Part shown: positions 26,414 to 36,505 of the stretch, piece by piece
How positions within the stretch are numbered: the stretch's first letter is position 1
How the letters are laid out: each line of letters starts with the position of its first letter
NCBI GenBank assembly: GCA_000238815.2
Contig: AFXB01000007.1
Span: 21,336 to 85,335 of the forward strand
DNA: 64,000 nucleotides
Source of the DNA: SAR116 cluster alpha proteobacterium HIMB100
GTDB lineage: Bacteria; Pseudomonadota; Alphaproteobacteria; Puniceispirillales; Puniceispirillaceae
Direction: 5' to 3'
Made by a program: the position numbers and the translations under genes
The notes under the pieces: generated by a model
Database searches by the model: none
Seen by the model: only the letters and a program-made list of their open reading frames with translations
Told to the model about the DNA's origin: nothing

Positions 26414-27628
26414 CTACCGCTCCACCAATTTTACACGCGCATTGAACCAGTTCATAAACGCGGCTGTCAGCAATGAGAAGGTCAGATAAACAGCCATCAT
26501 CATACCAATCATTTCGATTTCTTTTCCCACCTGGTTCAACGCGGTTCCGGCGAAAATCGACACCAGCTCAGGATAAGCGATGGCGACCGCCAGGGATGAG
26601 TTTTTCGTCAGATTCAAAAATTGTGAGGTCAGGGGCGGAATAATCACCCGCAAAGCCTGAGGAATGATGATCAGGCGCAAAGTTATACCCGGGCGCAGTC
26701 CCAGCGAATATGACGCTTCTGTCTGACCTTTGGCGACTGCCAGAATACCCGCACGCACAATTTCAGCAATGAAAGCAGCGGTATATAAAGATAAAGCCAG
26801 CCAGACTGCGATTAATTCAGGCACAATCACCATGCCTGTGCCTGACTGAAAGCCACGCCGCAGGGCTGGTCCTGTATCTTTAAATTCCGGAAGCCCCCAG
26901 TCCAGCGGGCTGCCCATGGCCAGAAACACCACCATAGTCGCACCGACAATCAGGCCCAGCCCTGCCCAGAACGCCGGAAAGGTCTGGCCGGTTTCATATT
27001 GCCGTTTGGTGGCCCATTTAGAAATCATCACAGCCCCAACGACCGCCATGATAAAAACAGAGAACACATAAATGAACCCATCACCAGCAAGCGGGGCAGG
27101 CAGATAAAGACCAGTGATGTTAATTCCGGCAAACCCGGGGATCAGTTCTATCTGTTCACGTCGGCCAGGCAAAGATCGCAGCACAGCAAAATACCAGAAG
27201 AATAATTGAAGCAATAACGGCAGGTTACGCAGCATCTCGATATAGATTGTGGCAAACCCTTTAAGAACCAGGTTATTTGACAAACGCATGATGCCAATGC
27301 CAAATCCCAGCACAGTTGCCGCCAATATCCCCAGCGCAGCAACAACAAATGTGTTGATTATGCCGATGAAATACACATCAAGGTAAGTGGATTCACCGAC
27401 ATTATAGCTCATAACCCACGTACCAAGCGTTGAGCTGATCTGAAAACCGGCAGTCTGTACAAGAAAATTGAAACCAAGGGTTTTACCCTGTTCAGACAGG
27501 TTTGAGACCGTGTTATCCACCAGCCACCAAGCTCCGACAATCAGAGCAAGGATTAAGCTGGCCTGAAACACTAACGCCCTCACGCGTGCATCATTAATCA
27601 ATGCCATTGACGTTCTGGTACTGCTCAT
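26414..27628 (-). CDS. aapQ: General L-amino acid ABC transporter permease AapQ
   Basis: A 404-residue inner-membrane permease partner of AapM. The C-terminal EAA loop reads EIVRAGILAVAKGQTEASYS followed by LGLRPGITLRL. The N-terminal half carries the AapQ-type helix pair and periplasmic segment. It is separated from aapJ by a strong terminator-like hairpin, as is common for binding protein/permease operons. Confidence 0.92.
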   Translation of the reverse strand: MSSTRTSMALINDARVRALVFQASLILALIVGAWWLVDNTVSNLSEQGKTLGFNFLVQTAGFQISSTLGTWVMSYNVGESTYLDVYFIGIINTFVVAALGILAATVLGFGIGIMRLSNNLVLKGFATIYIEMLRNLPLLLQLFFWYFAVLRSLPGRREQIELIPGFAGINITGLYLPAPLAGDGFIYVFSVFIMAVVGAVMISKWATKRQYETGQTFPAFWAGLGLIVGATMVVFLAMGSPLDWGLPEFKDTGPALRRGFQSGTGMVIVPELIAVWLALSLYTAAFIAEIVRAGILAVAKGQTEASYSLGLRPGITLRLIIIPQALRVIIPPLTSQFLNLTKNSSLAVAIAYPELVSIFAGTALNQVGKEIEMIGMMMAVYLTFSLLTAAFMNWFNARVKLVER

Positions 27629-27682
27629 CTGAGGTCCTACTTGTGAAAATTTTTAATTTTAAAAAAGGGAATAATGAAAATT

Positions 27683-27716
27683 AAAAAAATGCCTGACCCG
27701 GAAACCGGGTCAGGCA
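27683..27716 (-). terminator. Strong hairpin with U-tract after aapJ
   Basis: A perfect 12-bp stem (27690-27701 with 27705-27716) with a 3-nt loop is followed on the minus strand by seven T. It lies between aapJ and aapQ. As an intrinsic terminator with partial read-through it would keep AapJ in excess over the permease. Confidence 0.85.
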
Positions 27717-27732
27717 CAATATTCAATTTAGC

Positions 27733-28749
27733 TTAGCGGATTGGCGCAGCATACAGGATGCCGCCCTGGCTCCACAGAGCATTGACACCACGTGCCAGCT
27801 TCAGAGGTGTGTCCGGACCAACGTTGCGCTCATAGCTTTCGCCATAATTACCAACCTGACGGATGATCTGGTATGCCCAGTCGTCGGCCAGACCCAGCTC
27901 AGCGCCGAACTTGCCTTCTTTACCGATGAAGCGTGCTTCAGCAGGTGAGATCTTGTTGTAAGTCATAGCGTTTACATTTTCAGAAGAAATACCCATTTCT
28001 TCTGCGTTGATCATTGCGTTCAGTGACCAACGAACTATGTTGAACCAGTTATCATCACCCTGACGAACAACAGGGCCCAGAGGCTCTTTTGAGATGATTT
28101 CTGACAGAACCACATGATCGTCTGGGTTAGTCAGCTTGCCGCGCTGCGCAGCCAGACCTGAACGGTCTGTTGTATACACATCACAACGACCGGCGTCGTA
28201 TGCAGCAACAACTTCGTCAGCCTTTTCGAAAGCGACAAGGTTGAAAGACATGCCGTTTGCACGGAAATAGTCAGTGATGTTCAGTTCGGTTGTTGTACCG
28301 GTGTTTGTGCAGATGTTTGCGCCATCCAGCTCAGTTGCTGAGTTCACACCCAGAGCCTTTGGTACCATCATGCCCTGACCGTCATAATAGTTTACACCAG
28401 CAAAGTTCAGACCCAGCTGTGTGTCACGTGTCATGGTCCAGGTTGTGTTGCGTGACAGAATGTCAACTTCGCCAGAAGACAGAGCTGTGAAACGCTGCTT
28501 CGCTGACAGAGGTGAGAATTTCACTGCATTTGCATCACCAAAAACGGCAGCGGCAACTGCACGGCACATGTCGACGTCAAGGCCGGTCCATTTGCCATCA
28601 TCGTCAGCATTTGAGAACCCTGGCAGGCCCTGGCTCACACCACACTGAATAAAACCTTTTGCCCGTACATCTTCCAATGTACCAGCAGTAGCTGCTGAAG
28701 CGGCCAGAACACCTGCTACACCAGCAACGAGAAATGAAAATCTTTTCAT
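27733..28749 (-). CDS. aapJ: General L-amino acid ABC transporter substrate-binding protein
   Basis: A 338-residue periplasmic binding protein. The signal peptide is FSFLVAGVAGVLAASAATAG; the mature protein opens LEDVRAKGFIQCGVSQGLPG, and WTGLDVDMCRAVAAAVFGD is the family signature. It captures L-amino acids for AapQMP. ATG 28749 has AGGGAAG upstream and gives a proper signal peptide; the GTG at 28803 does not. It is divergent from metC. Confidence 0.94.
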   Translation of the reverse strand: MKRFSFLVAGVAGVLAASAATAGTLEDVRAKGFIQCGVSQGLPGFSNADDDGKWTGLDVDMCRAVAAAVFGDANAVKFSPLSAKQRFTALSSGEVDILSRNTTWTMTRDTQLGLNFAGVNYYDGQGMMVPKALGVNSATELDGANICTNTGTTTELNITDYFRANGMSFNLVAFEKADEVVAAYDAGRCDVYTTDRSGLAAQRGKLTNPDDHVVLSEIISKEPLGPVVRQGDDNWFNIVRWSLNAMINAEEMGISSENVNAMTYNKISPAEARFIGKEGKFGAELGLADDWAYQIIRQVGNYGESYERNVGPDTPLKLARGVNALWSQGGILYAAPIR

Positions 28750-28910
28750 TTTTAGCTTCCCTGATCTATTGTTGTTTTCCTCCCAGCTCACACTGAGACA
28801 CACATAGTCTTAACACATAGCGGCGAAAAATGAACTGAATTAATGAAAACCAGCCCTATAATTGTCACAAAACGGACATATTCACACCAAATCAGCGAAA
28901 AGACCTGAAG

Positions 28911-30080
28911 ATGACGCGTAAAAACCACCACATTGACACCAAACTGGGCCATCTTGGCCTGTCACCAGACACTAATTTTGGTATACCGAACCCACCTATC
29001 TACCGCACATCAACGATTCTCTCCTCCAGCATGGCCCAACATCGTGGTGAATTGCCAAAAGCCTACGATTATGGGCGTATTGGCACACCGACCTCTGCTG
29101 CTTTTGAACAGGCTGTTGCCGCTTTGTATGACGCAGAGGCTTGTATTTCCACGCCATCTGGCCTGTCTGCAATTACAACAGCCATTCTGTCTGTTGTGAA
29201 ATCAGGGGATCATGCGCTGTTTCCGGACTCGCTCTATGGCTCATCACGCCGGTTTGTCACCAGCTTACTGTCTGATCTTGGCGTGGAAGTGAGCTTTTAT
29301 GTACCGCGGGCAAATGCTGACATTGCAGGTGAATTCAAAGAGAATACCAGCCTCCTCTATCTTGAATCCCCTGGCTCACTCACATTTGAGCTTCAGGATA
29401 TTCCGGCAATGACCACCCTTGCCCGGCAACAGAACGTGACCACCATTTGTGATAATACCTGGGGGACCGCACTGCACTATCCGGTCCTAAAACTGGGCGT
29501 GGATATCGTTGTTGAGGCCGCCACAAAGTACATAGCCGGCCATTCTGATGTGAATTTAGGTGTTGCAGCAGCAAGCGGACAAGAGGGCAAAAAGCTGAAA
29601 GCCATTGCACGGACGCTGGGGATTTGTGCCGGGCCTGAGGATCTCTATCTGGGGCTCCGTGGTCTGCGCACAATGCGGTTGCGACTGGAACAATCAGGAG
29701 AGAACGGCATTCTGCTGGCAGAACAGCTGAACAATCACCCTCTTGTGAAAGAGGTTATCCATCCGGCCCTGCCCGGCTCACCAGATTATGCTATTTACAG
29801 TCGTGATTTTTCTGGTCCTTGCGGGCTGTTTGCCTTTGTGTTGACGGATTCCATACCGCAAGACAGGCTGGATAAAGCCGTGGAAAATATGGATATTTTT
29901 GCAATTGGGGACAGTTGGGGCGGCTATGAAAGCCTGATAAAACAAGCGCATCTGAACAGCAATTTGCGCCAGTTCACGCCTGAACATACCCCGGGTCACC
30001 TTATCCGTGTCTATGCAGGTATTGAACATGGCCCTGATTTGTGGGCAGATATCGAAGCGATGCTGGACAGGCTGACCTGA
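28911..30080 (+). CDS. metC: Cystathionine beta-lyase
   Basis: A 389-residue fold-type I PLP enzyme of the Cys/Met metabolism family. The Schiff-base lysine is K206 in VEAATKYIAGHSDVNLGV; DNTWGTALHYP holds the PLP Asp; the SLYGSSR loop is typical. GDSWGGYESL near the C-terminus is the cystathionine beta-lyase type of substrate loop. It cleaves cystathionine to homocysteine, pyruvate and ammonia. It is divergent from aapJ and convergent with the FAD oxidase. Confidence 0.9.
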   Translation: MTRKNHHIDTKLGHLGLSPDTNFGIPNPPIYRTSTILSSSMAQHRGELPKAYDYGRIGTPTSAAFEQAVAALYDAEACISTPSGLSAITTAILSVVKSGDHALFPDSLYGSSRRFVTSLLSDLGVEVSFYVPRANADIAGEFKENTSLLYLESPGSLTFELQDIPAMTTLARQQNVTTICDNTWGTALHYPVLKLGVDIVVEAATKYIAGHSDVNLGVAAASGQEGKKLKAIARTLGICAGPEDLYLGLRGLRTMRLRLEQSGENGILLAEQLNNHPLVKEVIHPALPGSPDYAIYSRDFSGPCGLFAFVLTDSIPQDRLDKAVENMDIFAIGDSWGGYESLIKQAHLNSNLRQFTPEHTPGHLIRVYAGIEHGPDLWADIEAMLDRLT

Positions 30081-30099
30081 CCCGTTCCGGCGGTTACCC

Positions 30100-31482
30100 T
30101 CAGGCAGAAAAAATCTTGCCAGGGTTCATAATGCCTTTGGGGTCGAGTGTCTGTTTGATGGATTCCATCACTTCCACGGCCTCGCCCAGCTCTGCACGCA
30201 AATAGCTTTGCTTGCCCTGACCTATGCCATGCTCACCGGTACATGTTCCGCCGAAATCAAGTGCGCGTTGTGATAAGCGCTTTGTGAAAGCGGTAATTTT
30301 ATCCTGGGTCTCCTGATCATCTGGCATGCACATGGGCAGACAATGAAAATTACCATCTCCCACATGTCCAATGATGGTCGAGACAAGTCCGGTTTGTTCG
30401 ATATCCAGTCGTGTTTCTTCCACACATTCAGCCAGTCTGGATATCGGCACACACACATCTGTTGACTGTCCAACCGCCCCTGGCATCATCGCCATGGTCG
30501 CGTAATACGCATCATGCCGGGCCTTCCATAATTTCTTACGCTCTTCTGGGTCAGTGGTCCAGATAAAATCCTGGTCTGTATGGTCAGACGCGATCATCTT
30601 GAATAAATCCGCCTGTTCTGCCACTGATTGCTCTGTGCCGTGAAATTCAAGCAATAACAGAGGTGTTAACGGCAAGGACAAGCCGGAATAGGCGTTACAG
30701 GCCTTGATTTGCAGCTCATCCAGCAATTCAATCCGCGCGACCGGAATCCCATATTGAATGGTCTGGATAACCGCCTGACAGGCTGCTTTAATTGACGGGA
30801 ACGAACAAATGCCACCAGCGATCATTTCTGGTATGCCCTGCAGCTTCAGGGTCAGTTCTGTAATCACCCCCAATGTGCCCTCAGATCCGATCAAAAGACG
30901 GGTCAGATCATATCCTGCTGATGATTTACGGGCCCGCCCTCCTGTACGGATAATTCGGCCATCTGGCAGCACCGCCTCCAGAGCCAGAATATTATCCTTC
31001 ATGGTCCCATAGCGGACCGCATTGGTTCCTGACGCGCGGGTTGCGGCCATCCCGCCAAGTGATGCATTCGCACCAGGGTCTATCGGGAAAAACAGCCCTG
31101 TATCGCGAAGATGTTCATTTAAGGCTTCCCGCGTTACTCCGGGCTGAATCACCACGTCCATATCTTCAGAATTCACCTGAAGAATTTTATCCATCCCATT
31201 CATATCAACGCATATACCGCCATAAGGTGCATTGACATGACCTTCCAGAGATGAGCCAACACCAAAGGCAATCACCGGACATCCTGTGTCATGACAGACA
31301 GAAATAACATCAGACACATCTTCTGCTGACTGTGCGAAAATAACTGCATCTGGCAGTTGCTGAGAAATCCGCGATGTTGTGTGGCTGTGATGACTGCGGA
31401 CAGATTCACTCTGTGAGAGCCGATCCCCGAATTTCTGCTTCAATATGGCGACGGCCTGATCGATAGACTGACGTTCAAACAT
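30100..31482 (-). CDS. FAD-binding oxidase, glycolate/D-lactate dehydrogenase type
   Basis: A 460-residue flavoprotein of the FAD-linked oxidase C-terminal family (GlcD, D-lactate dehydrogenase cytochrome). FAD-binding PP-loop motifs are GVGSSLEGHVNAPYGGICVD and DPGANASLGGMAATRASGTN; the C-terminal cap ends with GTCTGEHGIGQGK. It oxidises a 2-hydroxy acid and passes electrons to quinone or cytochrome. D-lactate versus glycolate cannot be decided; there is no glcE or glcF next to it, which favours a single-chain D-lactate-type enzyme. Confidence 0.87.
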   Translation of the reverse strand: MFERQSIDQAVAILKQKFGDRLSQSESVRSHHSHTTSRISQQLPDAVIFAQSAEDVSDVISVCHDTGCPVIAFGVGSSLEGHVNAPYGGICVDMNGMDKILQVNSEDMDVVIQPGVTREALNEHLRDTGLFFPIDPGANASLGGMAATRASGTNAVRYGTMKDNILALEAVLPDGRIIRTGGRARKSSAGYDLTRLLIGSEGTLGVITELTLKLQGIPEMIAGGICSFPSIKAACQAVIQTIQYGIPVARIELLDELQIKACNAYSGLSLPLTPLLLLEFHGTEQSVAEQADLFKMIASDHTDQDFIWTTDPEERKKLWKARHDAYYATMAMMPGAVGQSTDVCVPISRLAECVEETRLDIEQTGLVSTIIGHVGDGNFHCLPMCMPDDQETQDKITAFTKRLSQRALDFGGTCTGEHGIGQGKQSYLRAELGEAVEVMESIKQTLDPKGIMNPGKIFSA

Positions 31483-31575
31483 ATTTAATTCACTCCCGCA
31501 ATCACCTGCAATGCGCTAAGAAAACGTTACAGTCTACAATTGACAACTCGCCCAAATCAACGAAAAACCAGCCCG

Positions 31576-33291
31576 TTAGTCGGCTTTATCAGCCTGCAGA
31601 AAATCAAAATCCACACCTTCAGGAGCCTGCAGAACATGATCATGAAACAGCTTCTCATAGCCCCGCCGCTGCACGCGGGCCTGTTCAGGGCTTGCTGCGC
31701 GCCGGTTGTCCATCTCTTCAGCTGAAACCAACAACTTCACCTGACGGTTCTGCACATCAAGCTGGATCAAATCTCCTGTGCGCACTAAGGATAACGGGCC
31801 GCCAACGGCCGCTTCCGGGGCCACATGAAGCACAATGGTGCCCGCAGCTGTACCGCTCATCCGCCCATCTGAAATCCGCACCATATCCTTAACGCCTTTT
31901 TGCGCTAGCTTTTTCGGGATGGGGATCAGCCCCGCTTCTGGCATCCCCGGGGCCCCTTTTGGTCCGATCCGGCGCAGAACAAGAATATCCTGTTCCTCCA
32001 CATCCAAATCAGGTTGATCAATACGTGCTGCCAAATCAGCCATATCATCAAAGACCACCGCGCGGCCGGTATGAGACAACAGATGCTCACTCGCAGCGGC
32101 CTGTTTGATAATTGCGCCATCAGGGGCCAGATTACCATAAAGTACCGCCAGCCCGCCTTCCGCATAAACAGGATCGCTGGATGGTTTGATAATATCCTGC
32201 GGCCAATCGGGGATCACGGTTTGGGCCAGCTCGTCTCCGATTGTCCGGCCAGTGATGGTCATCGCCCCCAGATCAAGGCAGTCTGACAGTTCAGCCAGCA
32301 CCCGCACACCCCCGCCAGCCGCATGCAAATCTTCCATATATCCTGTTCCGGACGGCTTCAGATCAACGATCACCGGCGTGTGTCGAGACAATTCATCAAG
32401 CCGGTCCAACGACAGCTTTATCCCCAGCCGGCCGGCCATCGCGGTCAGATGTATAATTGCATTGGTTGACCCGCCAACCGCCAGCAGCACTCGCATCGCA
32501 TTTTCAAAAGACGCCATGTTCAAAAATGCAGCTGGGCGGGCTTTTCGCTGCGCCATATTAACGGCCAACTGGCCTGTTTCCTCGGCGACCCTGCGCCGGT
32601 CTGCCGATACCGCCGGCGCGCTTGCACTGCCCAGCGGGGCCAGCCCTAACGCCTCAACCAGAAGCGCCATTGTGCTGGCTGTTCCCATCACACCACAGGT
32701 ACCGACCGAAGGCACCAGCGCATCATTTGCCTCAGCAATCGCTGTTGCATCCAGCTTGTCTGCGCGGTAATCCGCCCACAGCCGGCGGCAGTCCGTACAG
32801 GCCCCGACCCGCTGGCCGCGAAAACTGCCTGTACTCATTGGTCCGGTGACCAGCTGCACAAACGGAACATCTGCACTCAGTGCTCCCATCACCTGCGCAG
32901 GTACCGTCTTATCACACCCTCCGATCAGAACAACTGCGTCCACAGGCAGCGACTTCAGCATTTCTTCTGTATCCATAGCCATCAAATTGCGCAGATACAT
33001 TGATGTGGGGTAAGCAAAACTTTCATGCAAGCTGATGGTCGGGAACGCCATCGGCAGGCCACCTGCTGCCAGAACTCCGGCTTTGACATGGGCGATCAGC
33101 TCTTCTGCATTGCCATGGCAGGGGTTGAAATCACTGCCTGTATCCACAATGCCGACAACCAGCCGGTCAAGCGCGTCATCCCCATAACCAGCGCCTTTAA
33201 TGAAGGATTTACGCAGAAATAGCGCAAATTCATCATCACCATACCGGGTCAGCCCCTTTTTCATCCCCGTTGGGTCATCTCTATTTGTCAT
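31576..33291 (-). CDS. IlvD/Edd family dehydratase (sugar-acid or dihydroxy-acid dehydratase)
   Basis: A 571-residue iron-sulfur dehydratase. The cluster cysteines are C58 (DFNPCHGN), C126 (IGGCDKTVPA) and C199 (GTCGVMGTAST). The C-terminal swivel domain ends with ISDGRMSGTAAGTIVLH. The protein is in the IlvD/Edd family; sequence details, with no branched-chain gene nearby, suggest a sugar-acid dehydratase such as arabonate/xylonate type, by inference. It lies between the FAD oxidase and an iron permease on the same strand, with gaps of about 90 and 40 bp. Confidence 0.85.
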   Translation of the reverse strand: MTNRDDPTGMKKGLTRYGDDEFALFLRKSFIKGAGYGDDALDRLVVGIVDTGSDFNPCHGNAEELIAHVKAGVLAAGGLPMAFPTISLHESFAYPTSMYLRNLMAMDTEEMLKSLPVDAVVLIGGCDKTVPAQVMGALSADVPFVQLVTGPMSTGSFRGQRVGACTDCRRLWADYRADKLDATAIAEANDALVPSVGTCGVMGTASTMALLVEALGLAPLGSASAPAVSADRRRVAEETGQLAVNMAQRKARPAAFLNMASFENAMRVLLAVGGSTNAIIHLTAMAGRLGIKLSLDRLDELSRHTPVIVDLKPSGTGYMEDLHAAGGGVRVLAELSDCLDLGAMTITGRTIGDELAQTVIPDWPQDIIKPSSDPVYAEGGLAVLYGNLAPDGAIIKQAAASEHLLSHTGRAVVFDDMADLAARIDQPDLDVEEQDILVLRRIGPKGAPGMPEAGLIPIPKKLAQKGVKDMVRISDGRMSGTAAGTIVLHVAPEAAVGGPLSLVRTGDLIQLDVQNRQVKLLVSAEEMDNRRAASPEQARVQRRGYEKLFHDHVLQAPEGVDFDFLQADKAD

Positions 33292-33334
33292 GTGCTGAAC
33301 TCTGTTTGTGGTGAAACTGCACGTGCGTCAAAGA

Positions 33335-34969
33335 CTAGGTCTTCAGCGCGCGGTTGGCAATAAACACTGGCAACAGGCCCGCACAGACGATCATCAAAGC
33401 AGGCATGGCGGCAATTTCAATCATCTCATCTTTCGCAAATTGATAGGTAAAGGTGGCAAAGGTCTCAAAAGAAAACGGTCTCAGCAACAAGGTCAGCGGT
33501 AATTCTTTCATTACATCAACAAAGACCAACAGCCCGCCCGCGATAATTGATTTCTGCAACAAAGGCAGAATCACACGGCGCACGGTCTCGCCAAATCCAT
33601 GCCCGAGAATACGTCCCGATTCCATCATATGAGGCGGCATCCGCTTCAGCCCAGAGGTCACCGCTCCATAACCAACCGCCTGAAATCTGATCATCAGGCC
33701 AAACAACAGCACAAAAAAACCGCCTGCAAGAACCAGATCATCAGATATCCGCCCCAGCAGATTATCTAAAAAACCAGTAAAGCTGAGCACACCTATCGCC
33801 AGAATCGTGCCTGGAAACGCATATCCTGAAGCCGCCATGCCAGCCAGAAGCCGGCCCAGCCGCCCGGAACGGTACACAGCCAGCATCCCAACCAGAACGC
33901 TTAACACCATCACCCCTGCAGCCACTGATAGCGCCAGGCTGAAAGATTGCTGGGTTAACGCTGCCAGAGACAAACCAGACCCACCACTTTGACCGGTGAA
34001 CACAAAATTCAGCAAAATCACTATAGGGCCAAAAAATCCAATGGACACAGGAATCAGGCAAACCAGAAAACAAATCACAGCCATCCCTGGAGAAGCTGAC
34101 ATCATCGGCACTCCCAGCTGACCTGTCCCGTTATTCTGAAACGACCGGCGGGATCGGGCAAAGACCTCAACCATCAGCAACGCCCCGACCAAGATAAACG
34201 CAATCAACGCCAGCTGGGCGGCGGCAGGCATATTATTCATTCCCAGCCAGACATTAAAAATCCCCAAAGTCAGCGTTTCTAGGGCAAAGTAATCAACCGT
34301 GCCAAAATCAGACACAACCTCCATCAACACCAACGCCAGACCAGCGACAATTGCCGGACGAGCCAGTGGCAGCGCAATCGACCAGAATACCGGCCGGCCG
34401 GCCAGAGCGGCAACCTCAAACATCTGAGCAGATGTTTGCCTGAACGCTGTCCGCGTCAACAGATAAATATAAGGGTATAAGACCGCAGCCATCATCACAC
34501 TGGCCCCGCCCGCTGATCTAATCTCTGGAAACCAGTACTCACGTGCCGTCTGCCAGCCAAACATCGCCCTCAGCCCGCTTTGCACAGGCCCGGCATATTC
34601 CAGAAAATCTGTATAGCTATAGGCAATGATATAAGCAGGCATTGCCGCAGGCAGCACCAACAACCAGTCAAACACTGCACGGCCAGGAAAATGATAACGC
34701 GAAACAACCCATGCCGTGGACACCCCAAACAAGGTCGCCAGAACTCCGACCCCGGCCATCAGCAACAATGTGTTCCCCACATAACGCGCCAGCACAGTCT
34801 GCAGTAAATGCGGCATCAGATCAGCTGTATCACCTGTGGCGGTCACCGCAATGGCCAGCAATGGCGCCATCATCACGGCACAGACCATAATCAGAATCAC
34901 AGGAACAGGCCCGGCATATAGCCGCAGCAGGCGGGCAGAACTGATATGCCTTATCGTTTTGCTGACCAT
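33335..34969 (-). CDS. Iron(III) ABC transporter permease (FbpB/SfuB-like)
   Basis: A 544-residue membrane protein made of two fused HisM-type permease halves, about 12 helices. Each half keeps an EAA-type loop: EVAALAGRPVFWSIALPLAR and MESGRILGHGFGETVRRVIL. FbpB permeases bring in periplasmic Fe3+. No binding protein or ATPase gene is next to it, so it must work with partners elsewhere. A Fur-like box lies 52-70 bp upstream, in line with an iron role. Confidence 0.87.
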   Translation of the reverse strand: MVSKTIRHISSARLLRLYAGPVPVILIMVCAVMMAPLLAIAVTATGDTADLMPHLLQTVLARYVGNTLLLMAGVGVLATLFGVSTAWVVSRYHFPGRAVFDWLLVLPAAMPAYIIAYSYTDFLEYAGPVQSGLRAMFGWQTAREYWFPEIRSAGGASVMMAAVLYPYIYLLTRTAFRQTSAQMFEVAALAGRPVFWSIALPLARPAIVAGLALVLMEVVSDFGTVDYFALETLTLGIFNVWLGMNNMPAAAQLALIAFILVGALLMVEVFARSRRSFQNNGTGQLGVPMMSASPGMAVICFLVCLIPVSIGFFGPIVILLNFVFTGQSGGSGLSLAALTQQSFSLALSVAAGVMVLSVLVGMLAVYRSGRLGRLLAGMAASGYAFPGTILAIGVLSFTGFLDNLLGRISDDLVLAGGFFVLLFGLMIRFQAVGYGAVTSGLKRMPPHMMESGRILGHGFGETVRRVILPLLQKSIIAGGLLVFVDVMKELPLTLLLRPFSFETFATFTYQFAKDEMIEIAAMPALMIVCAGLLPVFIANRALKT

Positions 34970-35020
34970 TGATAACCCTTAAACATGAAGGCTTAACTTA
35001 TCGCTTGTTTCCTAGTTTGT

Positions 35021-35039
35021 GTAAATAATAATCATTCTC
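35021..35039 (-). promoter_or_regulatory. Fur-like box upstream of iron permease
   Basis: The 19 bp at 35021-35039 match the enterobacterial Fur consensus GATAATGATAATCATTATC at 15 positions, including ATAATCATT. The site lies 52-70 bp before the ATG of the iron permease. In alphaproteobacteria the binding protein could be Fur, Mur or Irr. Confidence 0.5.
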
Positions 35040-35107
35040 AAAAAGAAAAGGCTAAACCACCAAAAGCTTGCCCGTATCATGGGAAAATCACAGCTTCGCA
35101 GACTGAT

Positions 35108-35890
35108 TTATTCTGTGAAATGAGGCGGCCGCTTATTCAGAAAAGCAGCAATGCCTTCCTGGCCGTCCGGAGCAGCAGCAGACTGGGCCAAACAGAGCGC
35201 CTCTTTGTTCATCTGCTCATCTAAATGTGAAGTCAGGCTGGTGTTCAACAACTGTTTTATGCGTCCATAGGCCTGTTGCGGGCCATTGGCCAGCTGTTCT
35301 GCAGCATGCCGCGCTTCAGCCATCAGGCAGTCATCTTCAACAACGCGCGTAACCAGCCCCCACTCTACCGCCTCTTCAGCAGTAAGCATACGGTTGGTGA
35401 AAATAAACTCGCTTGCCCGCCGCATGCCCATCAGTCGCGGCAAATACCAGGTTGATGAGCCGTCAGGGCTCAAACCGGCTTTGGTGTAGGCAGAGACAAA
35501 TTTTGCTGATGAGCTGGCCAGAACCAGCTGCGGAAAACCGATAAAGGCCAGCCCGCCACCAGCTGTCACCCCATTTACGGCGGCAATGACAGCTGCATTC
35601 ATGCTGGCAAAACAGCTGACCGCGCCATGCAGATAATCTGTAACCTGTTTCAAATGCGCAGCAATTTCATCACCCTGCTGATGAAACTGGCCCAGATCAC
35701 CTCCGGCACAAAACGTTTTTTCTCCTGCACCTGTCAGGATCACTGCCCGCACCGACGGCTCCCCCGCCAGCCTTTGCGCCGTTTCATATAAAGCTTTGGC
35801 CAAATCCAGATCAATTGCATTCATCTGCTCTGGCCGGTTCAGAGTGACGGTTGCGACAGCATCCGTGATGTCGCTGAGGATAGAAGACAT
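35108..35890 (-). CDS. Enoyl-CoA hydratase/isomerase family protein
   Basis: A 260-residue crotonase-fold protein. The N-terminus VATVTLNRPEQMNAIDLDLA, the oxyanion-hole segment TFCAGGDLGQFH and INGVTAGGGLAFIGFPQLVL-type core (written here as two separate blocks) are typical. The second catalytic Glu position near AGLSPDGSSTWYLPR is occupied by D, as in several isomerase or dehalogenase-like members, so strict hydratase activity is uncertain. Start 35890 is fixed by GGAGGTG 7 nt upstream. It stands alone. Confidence 0.85.
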   Translation of the reverse strand: MSSILSDITDAVATVTLNRPEQMNAIDLDLAKALYETAQRLAGEPSVRAVILTGAGEKTFCAGGDLGQFHQQGDEIAAHLKQVTDYLHGAVSCFASMNAAVIAAVNGVTAGGGLAFIGFPQLVLASSSAKFVSAYTKAGLSPDGSSTWYLPRLMGMRRASEFIFTNRMLTAEEAVEWGLVTRVVEDDCLMAEARHAAEQLANGPQQAYGRIKQLLNTSLTSHLDEQMNKEALCLAQSAAAPDGQEGIAAFLNKRPPHFTE

Positions 35891-36023
35891 AAAAACGCAC
35901 CTCCGCATGATGCTGCTGCTGGCTTGTCGGTCCAGACTACCATCTTGCGCCCTGCGCGAGAAGAGCTAGACTGACTCTGTCCGATGGTCAGTCCAGGACA
36001 GCAAATGAAGGGGGGAAGATAAA

Positions 36024-36491
36024 ATGATGGCAATTGTTATCGCGGGTGTAATTGCCTGTCTGGTCATGGATGGGTTCCAGCGTTTGCTCTGGGTCACGCT
36101 GGGCCAGCCGCCATCTAATTGGGCTATGGTTGGTCGCTGGGCCTTCATCGTGTTGCGGTCTGCCCGCCTGTATCAGCCTGATATTGAAACAGCACCAGAA
36201 GCGCCGCATGAACGGGCCTTTGGCTGGTTTGTACATTACGCTGTTGGCGTCGGTTATGCGGTCATTTATGCCAGCCTGATGCAATATGGCCTGCTGACCG
36301 CCAGCCTTGTCGATGGGCTGATTTTTGGCATTGCCTCGGTGATTGTGCCTTGGTTCTTTTTCCTGCCGGTTATGGGTAAGGGCATGCTGGGCAAACATAC
36401 GCCCGCCCCGCTGAAAGTTTGCATGCTGGCGCTGGTAAACCACTGCATCTTTGGGGTGGGTATGGCTGCCGGCTTCCAGCTGGCAGTGTAA
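36024..36491 (+). CDS. DUF2938 family membrane protein
   Basis: A 155-residue integral membrane protein with four hydrophobic helices (MAIVIAGVIACLVMDGFQ; GWFVHYAVGVGYAVIYASL; DGLIFGIASVIVPWFFFLP; KVCMLALVNHCIFGVGMAAG). The motif MDGFQRLLW and the His in FVHYAVG fit DUF2938, a family without known function. GGGGGGAAG lies before the first of two ATGs. It is convergent with the next gene. Confidence 0.75.
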   Translation: MMAIVIAGVIACLVMDGFQRLLWVTLGQPPSNWAMVGRWAFIVLRSARLYQPDIETAPEAPHERAFGWFVHYAVGVGYAVIYASLMQYGLLTASLVDGLIFGIASVIVPWFFFLPVMGKGMLGKHTPAPLKVCMLALVNHCIFGVGMAAGFQLAV

Positions 36492-36505
36492 AACCTGCCT
36501 GTTGC

